From Caldifarciminota bacterium (lineage in GTDB: Bacteria; Hydrothermota; Tepidihabitantia; Tepidihabitantales; Tepidihabitantaceae), in contig JAOABP010000008.1 of assembly GCA_026418295.1 (NCBI GenBank), positions 29,505-93,504 of the forward strand: a DNA stretch of 64,000 nucleotides, read 5' to 3'. The position numbers and the translations under genes are program-made. The notes under the pieces are model-generated. The model was given only the letters and a program-made list of their open reading frames with translations, did no database searches and was not told the DNA's origin. Positions 43,969 to 51,866 of this stretch are shown here, piece after piece (within the stretch, counting starts at the first letter, position 1; each line of letters opens with the position of its first letter).

Positions 43969-44192
43969 CGGTGCTCAGTAAACGGCAGCAGTGCCAGGTT
44001 CCGGGCGATCTTGATCGCACGGGCAAGCCGGCGCTGATGCAGGGCGCAGACACCGGAAACCCGCGCCGACACGATCTTCCCCCGTTCGGTCAGAAAATCC
44101 CGGAGTCTCGGGTCCTTGTAATCAATATGCGTCACCCCCTGCTCGCAGAACGGGCAGGTCTTGGCTCTTTTCGACACGCGCTTGTTCATCAT
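43965..44192 (-). CDS. rpsR: 30S ribosomal protein S18
   Basis: The 75-residue protein has the bS18 core ([18 protein letters not shown], then [19 protein letters not shown]). It also has an N-terminal zinc-like CPFC. The usual upstream genes rpsF and ssb are missing, so rpsR heads a long operon running to 36271. Two ATG codons are adjacent (44192 and 44189) and either could be used on this leaderless mRNA. Confidence 0.96.
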   Translation of the reverse strand: MMNKRVSKRAKTCPFCEQGVTHIDYKDPRLRDFLTERGKIVSARVSGVCALHQRRLARAIKIARNLALLPFTEHR

Positions 44193-44198
44193 CAGTGA

Positions 44199-44226
44199 AG
44201 GATAAACAACCCCTGCTCAATGTCAA
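44199..44226 (-). promoter_or_regulatory. Promoter of the rpsR-to-ftsK operon
   Basis: Minus strand: TTGACA (44221-44226), 16 bp, TATCCT (44199-44204), six bases to the first ATG. Confidence 0.6.
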
Positions 44227-44245
44227 GTTTATGCTTTTTCCGGGG

Positions 44246-44274
44246 TTGACAGAAAATCACTGCGTCATTATCAT
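44246..44274 (+). promoter_or_regulatory. Promoter of the small membrane protein gene
   Basis: TTGACA (44246-44251), 17 bp, TATCAT (44269-44274), eight bases to the ATG at 44283. Confidence 0.5.
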
Positions 44275-44282
44275 ATATTCCG

Positions 44283-44549
44283 ATGGCGAAACGGGCAGAA
44301 ACGCCGGTCAAATTTGATGAGGACATCAGACCTCCTGACTATCATGAGCTCCGGCGCACCTACCGGCGCAACCGCAACATCGGCAGTGCCATCTTTCTCA
44401 TTTTGTTCCTTGCTCTGCTCGTCTTCTTCGGCATCCGCTACTATCAGCGCCTGCATCGTCCGGCACCACCGGCAGAAGAGAAACCCGCAGGCCAGAACCT
44501 CTGGGTTCCGGGTATTGACTACCAGCCGGCGACTGACGACGGCGACTGA
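44283..44549 (+). CDS. Small single-pass membrane protein, function unknown
   Basis: The 88-residue protein has a charged, Arg-rich N-terminus, one transmembrane helix at about 34-52 (IGSAIFLILFLALLVFFGI), and a Pro/Ala-rich tail. It is divergent from rpsR with its own promoter and no Shine-Dalgarno. No family is recognised. Confidence 0.65.
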   Translation: MAKRAETPVKFDEDIRPPDYHELRRTYRRNRNIGSAIFLILFLALLVFFGIRYYQRLHRPAPPAEEKPAGQNLWVPGIDYQPATDDGD

Positions 44550-44555
44550 ACCGGA

Positions 44556-44900
44556 TTACTCCTTGGACCAGATGCCGATCCGGCAGCCGCACGGGTCCCG
44601 GAAGAAGGCATAATATCCGAACCCGCCGCCGATTTCGGTCTTGGGCTTTTCCACCCTGCCTCCCAGCTCCTCGACCCGCTTCAGCGTCTCGGGGATGTCC
44701 GCCACCTTGATATAGACATCGATACACGGTTCCGGCATTTTTTCCACCCGGAAAATTCCGCCGCCAATTCCGCCTTCCACCTCAAACATGATGTAATTAC
44801 TCCCCGACTCCTCCATCCGCCAGCCGAACAGCCGGGCGTAAAAATCTGCAGACCTTTTGAGATCAGTTGCCGGAATCTCCCAGTGAACAAGATTATTCAT
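44556..44900 (-). CDS. VOC (glyoxalase/bleomycin-resistance) family protein
   Basis: The 114-residue protein has a VOC fold: VHWEIPATDLKRSADFYARLFGW at the start and FFRDPCGCRIGIW at the end, with the metal-type His and Glu positions partly changed. The substrate is unknown. The start overlaps the hutI stop by eight bases, so the two are coupled. Confidence 0.85.
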   Translation of the reverse strand: MNNLVHWEIPATDLKRSADFYARLFGWRMEESGSNYIMFEVEGGIGGGIFRVEKMPEPCIDVYIKVADIPETLKRVEELGGRVEKPKTEIGGGFGYYAFFRDPCGCRIGIWSKE

Positions 44901-46122
44901 TTTTTAAAACTCCTTTCCTTCTGGTGTAAACTACCCTGCCCTGACTCAGAACCAGCTGGACCGGATTGTGTCCCAGCCGGTAGACGATGTGCCGGTAATC
45001 GGGCAAATCGGTGATCACCAGATCTGCCGATTTTCCCGGCTCAATACTGCCGGTCTCCCGCTCCAGCTGCAGTGCCCGTGCCGCATTGATGGTAATACCG
45101 CGCAGCGCCTCAATAATGGTCAGCCCGTAATAGATACACCCGAACTGGGCAACGAGCGGAGGTGCCAGCAGGGTGCAGGAACCGGGATTGAAATCACTGC
45201 CCAGCGCCATCGTGATCCCCAGCTCCCGCATCCGGCTTACCGGTGATCGGTGCTTCTCCTGCAGAAAGAAGCAGGTACCGGGCAAAAGTATCGCCACCAC
45301 CCCCCGCTCCGCCATCATCCTCAGACCCCGTTCTGAAGGCTGAAGCAGATGGCTGGCAGAAACCGCTCCCAGTTCTCCTGCCAGCTCCGCACCGCCGGAA
45401 CTCTCAATCTCATCCGCATGCACGGTCGGCAGGAGTCCGAACCGTTTCCCCGCCTCCAGAATCTGCCGGCTCTCTGCGGCATTGAATACAAAGTTCTCGC
45501 AGAACACATCACAGAACCGCGCCAGCTTCCTCTCCGCAACCCGGGGCAGCATCTCATCAACAATCTGACGGATGTATGCCTCCTTACCGCTCTCCTTCGG
45601 CACCGCATGGGCACCCAGAAATGTCGGCACAATCCGGACCGGTCCCTCATCATTCAGCCGTCGGGCAACCTCAAGCATCCTGATTTCCGTTTCCAGCTCC
45701 AGCCCGTAACCCGACTTGACCTCCAGCGTCGTCGTTCCCCAGGAGAGCGCCTCCTCAAGCCGCAACCGGGCTGACCGGTAAAGCTCATCAAAACCCGCCT
45801 GCCGGGTCAGCCTCACCGTGTTCAGGATTCCGCCTCCCGCTTCGGCAATCTCCTTGTAGCTTCTGCCCGCAAGCCGCATCTCAAACTCCTCTGCCCGCCA
45901 GCCCGCAAAGACCAGATGGGTGTGCGGATCAACGAAACCGGGCAGTACCACGCACCCTTTCGCATCCAGCACCTGCTCGCCGGGCTGTGGTGTCAGGTCC
46001 GTTCCGACCTCAGCAATCCTGCCGGACCGGACCCGGACCGCACCCGGCGCCAACAGACCCAGCCCCTCGCCGGCAAAGGTCAGCAGCTGGGAACAGTTAT
46101 GGATAAGGATACCGGCACTCAC
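44893..46122 (-). CDS. hutI: Imidazolonepropionase
   Basis: The 409-residue amidohydrolase has the metal motif HTHLVFAGWRAEEFEMR, then GGGILNTVR, a conserved HADEIESSGGAELA, and the late GSDFNPGSC. It hydrolyses imidazolone-propionate to formiminoglutamate in histidine breakdown. hutH and hutU are not nearby. The start is GTG at 46122, eight bases after the GATAAT -10 box. Confidence 0.93.
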   Translation of the reverse strand: MSAGILIHNCSQLLTFAGEGLGLLAPGAVRVRSGRIAEVGTDLTPQPGEQVLDAKGCVVLPGFVDPHTHLVFAGWRAEEFEMRLAGRSYKEIAEAGGGILNTVRLTRQAGFDELYRSARLRLEEALSWGTTTLEVKSGYGLELETEIRMLEVARRLNDEGPVRIVPTFLGAHAVPKESGKEAYIRQIVDEMLPRVAERKLARFCDVFCENFVFNAAESRQILEAGKRFGLLPTVHADEIESSGGAELAGELGAVSASHLLQPSERGLRMMAERGVVAILLPGTCFFLQEKHRSPVSRMRELGITMALGSDFNPGSCTLLAPPLVAQFGCIYYGLTIIEALRGITINAARALQLERETGSIEPGKSADLVITDLPDYRHIVYRLGHNPVQLVLSQGRVVYTRRKGVLKNE

Positions 46123-46130
46123 TTGCTCTA

Positions 46131-46158
46131 ATTATCTCTGAACCGCTGCTCAATTCAA
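46131..46158 (-). promoter_or_regulatory. hutI promoter
   Basis: Minus strand: TTGAAT (46153-46158), 16 bp, GATAAT (46131-46136), eight bases to the GTG. Confidence 0.5.
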
Positions 46159-46160
46159 AC

Positions 46161-46189
46161 TTGACAGCAAACACTTCCGCTATTAGATT
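46161..46189 (+). promoter_or_regulatory. Promoter of the YbjN-like gene
   Basis: TTGACA (46161-46166), 17 bp, TAGATT (46184-46189). Its -35 box is only two bases from the divergent hutI -35 box, so the two RNA polymerases would compete. Confidence 0.4.
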
Positions 46190-46198
46190 TATGCCATC

Positions 46199-46222
46199 AT
46201 TTCCGGCAGGATTGCCGGAAAT
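46199..46222 (+). promoter_or_regulatory. 5'-end stem-loop of the YbjN-like mRNA
   Basis: A perfect 10-bp stem ATTTCCGGCA/TGCCGGAAAT encloses a GGAT loop. It begins at the predicted transcription start, 31 bases before the ATG, and leaves the AAGGAG site free. A mRNA-stabilising hairpin is the simplest reading. Confidence 0.5.
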
Positions 46223-46252
46223 AAAAACAGGCATAACATAAGGAGCGGTTAA

Positions 46253-46747
46253 ATGAAATACAGTAAAGTAATCACCATTGCGGGCATCCTGCTTGCAATC
46301 GGCATGGGCAGCCTGCTGACCGCTGGTGACGTGGACCTGCGGGTCAAGAGCATCCTTGATGATGCCGGCTACAAGTATGAAATTGACTCCGACAACGACT
46401 TCAAGATGGTTTTTGATACCGATGACAATCGCACCCAGCTGGTGTTTGTCAATTCCGGGACCGAAACCTATGGCGACTTTGAAATCCGGGAGGTCTGGTC
46501 CCCGGTCTACAAATTCAAGGGCAACCTGCCGGCAGGTTATGCCAACAAGCTGCTGGAGCAGAGCTACATGAAGAAGATCGGCTCGTTTGATGTCTGGGTC
46601 CGCTCTGACGGCTCCAAGGTGGTCCGGTTCTGTGCCAAAATTGCAGCGGACGCTGATGCCAGCACCCTGACCGATGTCATCCGGGCAGTCTATACCACCG
46701 CGGACATGATGGAAAAGGAGCTGACCGGGAAAAAGGACGAGTATTAA
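46253..46747 (+). CDS. Exported small protein, YbjN/secretion-chaperone-like
   Basis: The 164-residue protein has a signal peptide (about 1-25). A compact domain follows with alternating strands and a final helix (LDDAGYKYEIDSDNDFKMVF, ASTLTDVIRAVYTTADMMEKEL), reminiscent of YbjN/type III chaperone-like folds. The resemblance is loose. It stands alone, with AAGGAG upstream and a strong terminator downstream. Confidence 0.6.
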   Translation: MKYSKVITIAGILLAIGMGSLLTAGDVDLRVKSILDDAGYKYEIDSDNDFKMVFDTDDNRTQLVFVNSGTETYGDFEIREVWSPVYKFKGNLPAGYANKLLEQSYMKKIGSFDVWVRSDGSKVVRFCAKIAADADASTLTDVIRAVYTTADMMEKELTGKKDEY

Positions 46748-46763
46748 CCGGACAGCTAAAAAT

Positions 46764-46789
46764 AAAGCGGGTCCTTCCGGACCCGCTTT
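46764..46789. terminator. Bidirectional terminator
   Basis: An 11-bp perfect stem AAAGCGGGTCC with a TTCC loop, followed on the plus strand by TTTTTATTTT. It separates the YbjN-like gene from the convergent C39-like peptidase gene. Confidence 0.92.
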
Positions 46790-46808
46790 TTTATTTTCAC
46801 CCGCCTGA

Positions 46809-48899
46809 CTACTCCAGCACCACCAGCTTCTGCACCAGCCGGCGCTCCGGGCTCTGAATAAAATACATCCCGGCGGGCAGCCGCACTGCAGTCCCGGGTT
46901 CCAGCCGGCACACCAGCCTGCCCGCGGCATTGTAGATTTCATAACCGCTGCCCGCAGGTGCAACGATCCCCTGCCGGCGCAACCTGACTGTCGGTCCCGG
47001 AGTAATGACTGCCGGTGCTGAGGCCTGCTCCTCAACCCCGGGCCGGAAACCGACCCGGAAACTCCACATCGGACCGAACTCGCCCCAGCCGAACCGGTTA
47101 TGCGCCCGGCAGACCCACTTATAGGTCTGGTTATAGACCAAGCGCCCCTCAGGAATGGTGCAGCGCCGGGCAGTGGTCCTGAGGTTCAGCACCGTATCCG
47201 CAGTCCCCTTCCAGAGCACAAAATGGGCGGAGTCAAAATCGGTGCGCACAGTGTCAATCACCAGCACCACCGGCGGCTGGGTCACCGGCAGTCCGTTCTG
47301 CGGTGCCAGATACCTCGGCGCCAGCGGCTCCCGGACGAGCCGGAAACAGCCGAAGGTGCCATCCCCTGCGGTCAGTGTGCCCTGATAATACTGGCGCAAC
47401 CTGAGCCGGACCGACTCCTGCGCCTGATAGTCCGGCGAGATCAGCCAGTCATAATGGCCCTGATCCGGCACGCTGTCGAGCCGGCTCCAGCTCCTGCCCG
47501 CATCAAACGAGATGTCAATCGCCACCCAGTCACCCGGATTGCCGGAGTTGTCCCAGCGGACCCGCACCGTATCACCGATCTGCAGCGTCTCACCCCGGCC
47601 CAAGGAGTTGTAAAAGGTGTCGCCCAGCGGATAGAGCAGTCGCAGACAGTGAGGATCGGCACCTGCCGGATGCACCGCTGCCACATGGGAACGCTCATTG
47701 CCCGAATAGTGCCACCACTCTGCGGGCTGCCACCAGGTGTTGTGGACAAAAAGGTCCTTCTCCGGGGTCCGGTAGCCGAATCCGGCAAGGGAATGGATCG
47801 CCCAGATTGCGGACCAGACCATCGGATAGCCGGCATCAAACTCCCGGACAATCGTCTCCCATGCCCAGTCATTACCGCTGGTCCCCAGCTCCTCAACAAT
47901 CTCAAATGACGGGTAGTCATTATCCCAGGCAACCAGATAAAGCCCCTGAGCGATCGCACCGATTGTGGTCCCACCGCTGGTGGTGTCAGTGAACATCCGC
48001 AGGGCGCACTCCCGCTGGACATTGGGAATCTGCTTGTCCCATTCACCCTCAACCATGTCCCAGCGCTGCCAGAACCAGTCCACGAGCCGGCCATAGCCCA
48101 GCACCCGGTCAATATAGCCCATCACCATCGCCGCTGAGGTCGGGGTGCAGCCATAGCTCCAGTCATAAAACGGCGCCTGTTCCGCACCCGGAATATAAAC
48201 CTCATTCCAGCGGGAATAATCGCGGGCAAGCGCCACCTCCCACTCCTGCCGGTAATGGGCAGTCGCCACCGGATCCTCCGGACCGACCCCTGCCTGTGCC
48301 TTCAGTTCCGCAACATGACGCTGAAACTGGGCCCGGGAGTCCCAGCTCTGCTCAAAATGGGCGGAGAAGATCACCGTTCCGCCCTGCCGGCTGGCAAACT
48401 CCAGAAAGGTGACCGGTGCCACAAAGTAGATCCTGCTCAGAAAGGCATCATCACCCAGAATCTGTCTTGCCCGCCTCAGCCCTTCCGGCGCCACCGCATA
48501 GTAGTCGCTCGTGCCATAGCCATAGCAGACAATCGGAGTCCGGTCATAACGGGCGGAGACGAGCAGGTGGGCATACTTTGAGCGCCAGCGGGTCAGATCA
48601 GTGTTTACCGTCAACCCCTGCCGCTCCTTAAGGATATCCGCAACCACCTGCTCATAATCCGGAAACTCTCTGCCATCGGTCCGGAAATGGAACATATAAC
48701 CAACGGTCTGCCCCTGCTCATCCACATAGGGCACAACCGGACCCGGCTGACAGCCGGGCCATTCTGCCTGCGCCTTGCGCAGCGCCAGCTGCTGCACCGT
48801 CGCAAAATCAACCGCATTGGGCGGAGGACCGCCCGGCTCGGGCAGATTCATCGCCGGCACCAGCCCGGCAGCAAGTAAAATCACGAGCAAAATTTTCAT
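46809..48899 (-). CDS. Secreted C39-like cysteine peptidase with T9SS-type C-terminal domain
   Basis: The 696-residue protein has a signal peptide (MKILLVILLAAGLVPA) and a papain-like C39-type domain. The likely catalytic residues are Cys251 (YGCTPTSAAMVMGY), His369 (AIHSLAGFGY) and Asn387 (FVHNTW). Sandwich domains and a C-terminal Por-type domain (LPAGMYFIQS) follow. It is predicted to be exported and to act outside the cell. AAAGGAG precedes the ATG. Confidence 0.82.
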   Translation of the reverse strand: MKILLVILLAAGLVPAMNLPEPGGPPPNAVDFATVQQLALRKAQAEWPGCQPGPVVPYVDEQGQTVGYMFHFRTDGREFPDYEQVVADILKERQGLTVNTDLTRWRSKYAHLLVSARYDRTPIVCYGYGTSDYYAVAPEGLRRARQILGDDAFLSRIYFVAPVTFLEFASRQGGTVIFSAHFEQSWDSRAQFQRHVAELKAQAGVGPEDPVATAHYRQEWEVALARDYSRWNEVYIPGAEQAPFYDWSYGCTPTSAAMVMGYIDRVLGYGRLVDWFWQRWDMVEGEWDKQIPNVQRECALRMFTDTTSGGTTIGAIAQGLYLVAWDNDYPSFEIVEELGTSGNDWAWETIVREFDAGYPMVWSAIWAIHSLAGFGYRTPEKDLFVHNTWWQPAEWWHYSGNERSHVAAVHPAGADPHCLRLLYPLGDTFYNSLGRGETLQIGDTVRVRWDNSGNPGDWVAIDISFDAGRSWSRLDSVPDQGHYDWLISPDYQAQESVRLRLRQYYQGTLTAGDGTFGCFRLVREPLAPRYLAPQNGLPVTQPPVVLVIDTVRTDFDSAHFVLWKGTADTVLNLRTTARRCTIPEGRLVYNQTYKWVCRAHNRFGWGEFGPMWSFRVGFRPGVEEQASAPAVITPGPTVRLRRQGIVAPAGSGYEIYNAAGRLVCRLEPGTAVRLPAGMYFIQSPERRLVQKLVVLE

Positions 48900-48931
48900 T
48901 ACCGCTCCTTTGTTGATTTCACAGGTCAGAA

Positions 48932-48959
48932 ATTATAATTCCACTCTCCTGCAGGTCAA
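48932..48959 (-). promoter_or_regulatory. Promoter of the C39-like peptidase gene
   Basis: Minus strand: TTGACC (48954-48959), 16 bp, TATAAT (48932-48937), with a leader of about 27 nt containing a Shine-Dalgarno sequence. Confidence 0.65.
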
Positions 48960-49012
48960 AAACTGCTCACCGCAACCGGTCTGAACTGGAGCAGGTTCTT
49001 ACGCTGTCCCAG

Positions 49013-49507
49013 CTACATCCGTCCCAGCTCTGCCAGCAGTCCGATACTGGGCGACAGCCCGGCCGGGGCAAACACTATGCCCGGGGCAAAGTGATACCTG
49101 AGCTCGCCGGTCAGACACAGCCCGAACTGCTCACCGCCCGTAACCCGCACCTTGCCGCCCAGATCCAGAAACAGCCGGACCGCACCCCGGCTCACCGGAT
49201 CATAGACCCCTGCCTGCATCCCGACCGGGACAATTCCGCCCACAAAACCGAACAGCGTGCTCTGCTCCGGCTGATAACCGACCACAATACTGAACACACC
49301 CCTGTTATAACGGCTGCCTGCCAGCGCCCGTTCATAGGAGGCACCGACAATTCCGCTGAAGACCGACCTGACCCCGACAAAGGTGTAGCCGGCAGACTGG
49401 GTGACACCGGTCTGAAGGTTGATCGCCATCAGCGACCTGGCGCTCAACCCTGCCGGCAGAACCAGAACCGCCAGCACCCCCAAAGCCAACAACATTCCCC
49501 TTCTCAT
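49013..49507 (-). CDS. Exported beta-strand-rich protein, probable outer-membrane barrel
   Basis: The 164-residue protein has a clear signal peptide (MRRGMLLALGVLAVLVLPAG...ARS). The remainder is made of alternating Gly/aromatic strands. No family is recognised. The start overlaps the stop of the upstream lipoprotein gene by four bases (ATGA), so they form a two-gene unit. Confidence 0.6.
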   Translation of the reverse strand: MRRGMLLALGVLAVLVLPAGLSARSLMAINLQTGVTQSAGYTFVGVRSVFSGIVGASYERALAGSRYNRGVFSIVVGYQPEQSTLFGFVGGIVPVGMQAGVYDPVSRGAVRLFLDLGGKVRVTGGEQFGLCLTGELRYHFAPGIVFAPAGLSPSIGLLAELGRM

Positions 49508-50181
49508 TTCCCGCCTCCGGTCTCCTCAAAGAAATTAACCGACTCCAGGTCCTTATACTTCGGGATATAGTCGTCATACTCCCGGACAATCCCGTAACCC
49601 TCGGCAAACCAGCGCACCAGCTTCCAGTAGAGCCGTTTTTGCTTGTAAGCCAGCCAGTAGGTATAATCGTAAAAGTTCAGCTCCACCTTCACCGCCTCAA
49701 ACTCGCCGGCCGGCACATCCACGCTGTCCAGTGAGGTCTGCGCCTCCAGCCGGGTGTCAACCGGAAAGCCGTAGCCATCCATCAGCGTCACCTGTTCCAC
49801 CACCCAGCCTTTGCCCGGTTCGACCGGAAAGAGCAGGGTCGGATAGAACTCAAAGCCGGAATACTCATACACCCCGCTTGCATCCACATAAAAATAGGTA
49901 TACCACGAGCCGGAAGCACCCGGATAGAAGTTCAGCGTCCGGATCACCTCAATCTCAATCTCCCTGCCGGAATTGTTCTCATAGCTCATCCGCTCCCGCT
50001 GCTCCTGAACCCGGGAGAACGGCCAGCGGAAGTTCGGGGAACGCACCTCATACATCTGATAAGTCCACTGCCCGAGCAGCGGAAAATACTCCGGACCCCT
50101 GAGCTTCGCAAACGGATTCCACTGCTCACAGCCCGCGAGGAAAAACAAGAGGATAAAAACCCTGAGCACATTAATCCTCAT
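49504..50181 (-). CDS. Lipoprotein of unknown function
   Basis: The 225-residue protein has a lipoprotein signal with lipobox LAGC (Cys about residue 18). A tyrosine- and tryptophan-rich beta-strand domain follows. No family is recognised. The ATG at 50181 has GGAGG five bases upstream; an upstream in-frame GTG is less likely. It precedes a barrel-like protein, so a joint envelope role is possible. Confidence 0.65.
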   Translation of the reverse strand: MRINVLRVFILLFFLAGCEQWNPFAKLRGPEYFPLLGQWTYQMYEVRSPNFRWPFSRVQEQRERMSYENNSGREIEIEVIRTLNFYPGASGSWYTYFYVDASGVYEYSGFEFYPTLLFPVEPGKGWVVEQVTLMDGYGFPVDTRLEAQTSLDSVDVPAGEFEAVKVELNFYDYTYWLAYKQKRLYWKLVRWFAEGYGIVREYDDYIPKYKDLESVNFFEETGGGK

Positions 50182-50231
50182 CCACACCTCCGGTTCCTTT
50201 CTCTGCTGTGCTCATACCCGCAACAGCGTTA

Positions 50232-50259
50232 ATTTTAATCTCCTGGAAAACACGGGCAA
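50232..50259 (-). promoter_or_regulatory. Promoter of the lipoprotein gene
   Basis: Minus strand: TTGCCC (50254-50259), 16 bp, TAAAAT (50232-50237). Confidence 0.45.
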
Positions 50260-50310
50260 GTTTTGCCACAATATCGCCTGAAGAACCGGCACCGTCCCCA
50301 ACCCCACCCT

Positions 50311-50435
50311 CGGGGGAACTGCCCGGAGGACAGGGCGAGCCGGGGTACAAATCTTTAACCCCTTGAAAAAAATATAATTAGACTTCAGACCCTCAACCCG
50401 CGGTGAAATCGGGGCAGAAAAATGACTCTAACTGT
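50311..50435 (-). repeat. Three-box intergenic element, copy C
   Basis: Read on the minus strand: ACAGTTAGAGTC (50435-50424), 14 bases, ATTTCAC (50409-50403), then GGGCAGTTCCCCC (50323-50311). Head-to-tail distance is 106 bases, against 112 and 118 in the other copies. It lies in the gap between the divergent lipoprotein and sigma-factor genes, in the opposite orientation to copies A and B. Confidence 0.6.
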
Positions 50436-50457
50436 ATAGAGAGAAAGGGATTGACCG

Positions 50458-51033
50458 GTGATGGCGGAAAACTATGATAACCCGTTGGGGCAGAAACTGC
50501 CGGCTGAGGAAAAACAGCTCATCAATGAACTCAGAACCGGTGCGCCGGGCGCATTTGAACGGCTGTTTCACCGCTACTGGCGGATGATTATGCGGCTCTG
50601 CCTTGCCCGGCTGGAGGACACCGCGGAAGCGGAGGATGTGGCGATTGAGACCTTTACCGCTGCAGCAAAGGGGATCAGGAAATTCCGCGGGGAAGCCAGA
50701 CTCTCCACCTGGCTCTACCGCATCTGCCTCAACCGCATCGCCCGGCAGAAGCGGAAAGAGGCCCGCAACCCGGAAATCATACCTGTTGACAACTGCCCGG
50801 AGGATGCTGCCACGCAGGAACCGGACAGAACCCCGGACCGGCTCCTCATCCTCCGCCAGGCGCTTGCTGACCTGCCGGCACGGGACCGCACAATCCTGAT
50901 CCTGCGTTATCTTGAGAACCTGCGTCCCGCAGAGATCGGCGCCATCCTCGGAATCAACCCGTCAGCGGTCTCAATGCGCCTGCGCCGGGCAGAGGCACGG
51001 CTCCGCCAGGCATACGAAAGGAGGCAGAGATGA
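50458..51033 (+). CDS. ECF-type RNA polymerase sigma factor
   Basis: The 191-residue protein has region 2 (FERLFHRYWRMIMRLCLARL, then EDVAIETFTAAAKGIRKFRGEARLSTWLYRI) and region 4 (LADLPARDRTILILRYLENL, then EIGAILGINPSAVSMRLRRAEARLR). It redirects RNA polymerase to a specific promoter set. The start is GTG or the ATG right after it; AAGGGA fits the GTG better. The next gene overlaps by four bases (ATGA) and is in the place normally held by an anti-sigma factor. Confidence 0.92.
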   Translation: MMAENYDNPLGQKLPAEEKQLINELRTGAPGAFERLFHRYWRMIMRLCLARLEDTAEAEDVAIETFTAAAKGIRKFRGEARLSTWLYRICLNRIARQKRKEARNPEIIPVDNCPEDAATQEPDRTPDRLLILRQALADLPARDRTILILRYLENLRPAEIGAILGINPSAVSMRLRRAEARLRQAYERRQR

Positions 51034-51803
51034 AGAAAACCGAGCTTTGCTCCCTGTTTCACCAGTGGCGCAACCGGCTCGAGCACCAGCTTGACCGCTA
51101 TGACGAAAAAGGCCTGCTCGACCGGGTCCGTCAGCAGCTCCAGACCCGGCCGCTCCGACGCCTGCTTATCCGGCTCCGCCGCTTCCGGGAAAACCCGGCA
51201 CGGGTCCGGCTCGGCTCAAGGCTCGACCTGCTCCTGCTTCTCCTCTATGCCCCGGGCAGAACCGGCAGAACTGCCGAACCGCTGCTCGGTATGACCAGAA
51301 TTACCAAACTGCTCTTTCTGGCATTAAAGGAGCTGAAGCTGGACCGGCTTGTGCCCCGGCATTACCGCTTTGTCCCCTACAAACTCGGACCGTTTGCCCC
51401 GGAAATTTACTCCGATCTGGAACTGCTGATTACTGCCGGACTGGTGCGGGCGGTTTCGCTCGAACCGGACGGCACACCGGTACTTTCAACCGATGCGCAG
51501 ACCATCCGCCAGCTCCTGGAGCTCAACTCCGGAGTTGCCACTGCGGAACGGCTCGACGCTGCCAGCCTGATGTTTGAACTCACACCTCAGGGCAGAGCCC
51601 TTGCCCGCCACCTCTACGAACTTGCCAGCCGGCGCCTTCATCAGCTCGACCCCGGACTGAAAATCCTCAAAGCCCGCTTCGGTGCCCTGCCCCTCGCCAC
51701 CCTCCTCCGCTATGTCTACACCCGCTACCCGGAATACACCACCCGGTCGGAGATAGTTGAGAAACTGCTCGGACCGGCCCGCACCGGAACCAAACGCACT
51801 TGA
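51030..51803 (+). CDS. Protein with YwgA/Panacea-like domain, partner of the sigma factor
   Basis: The 257-residue protein has an Arg-rich N-terminal half without an anti-sigma zinc motif or transmembrane helix. The second half (MTRITKLLFLALKEL, then FVPYKLGPFAPEIYSDLELLITAGLV) resembles YwgA/DUF4065 (Panacea)-type domains, which often sit in regulators and antitoxins. It overlaps the sigma gene, so a regulatory or anti-sigma-like role is inferred. The exact function is unknown. Confidence 0.55.
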   Translation: MKKTELCSLFHQWRNRLEHQLDRYDEKGLLDRVRQQLQTRPLRRLLIRLRRFRENPARVRLGSRLDLLLLLLYAPGRTGRTAEPLLGMTRITKLLFLALKELKLDRLVPRHYRFVPYKLGPFAPEIYSDLELLITAGLVRAVSLEPDGTPVLSTDAQTIRQLLELNSGVATAERLDAASLMFELTPQGRALARHLYELASRRLHQLDPGLKILKARFGALPLATLLRYVYTRYPEYTTRSEIVEKLLGPARTGTKRT

Positions 51804-51828
51804 CTTCAAAATCGGACATCATTATCCT
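51800..51828 (+). promoter_or_regulatory. Promoter of the WG-repeat gene
   Basis: TTGACT (51800-51805), 17 bp, TATCCT (51823-51828). The -35 box overlaps the end of the preceding gene. Confidence 0.45.
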
Positions 51829-51866
51829 GAAAGGTGCGGCGGTAACTACAGGAGGTATAATATATT

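Noticed and set aside
50423..50440. Five-codon ORF ahead of the sigma gene
   Set aside because: Too short, no ribosome site, and it lies inside repeat element copy C.
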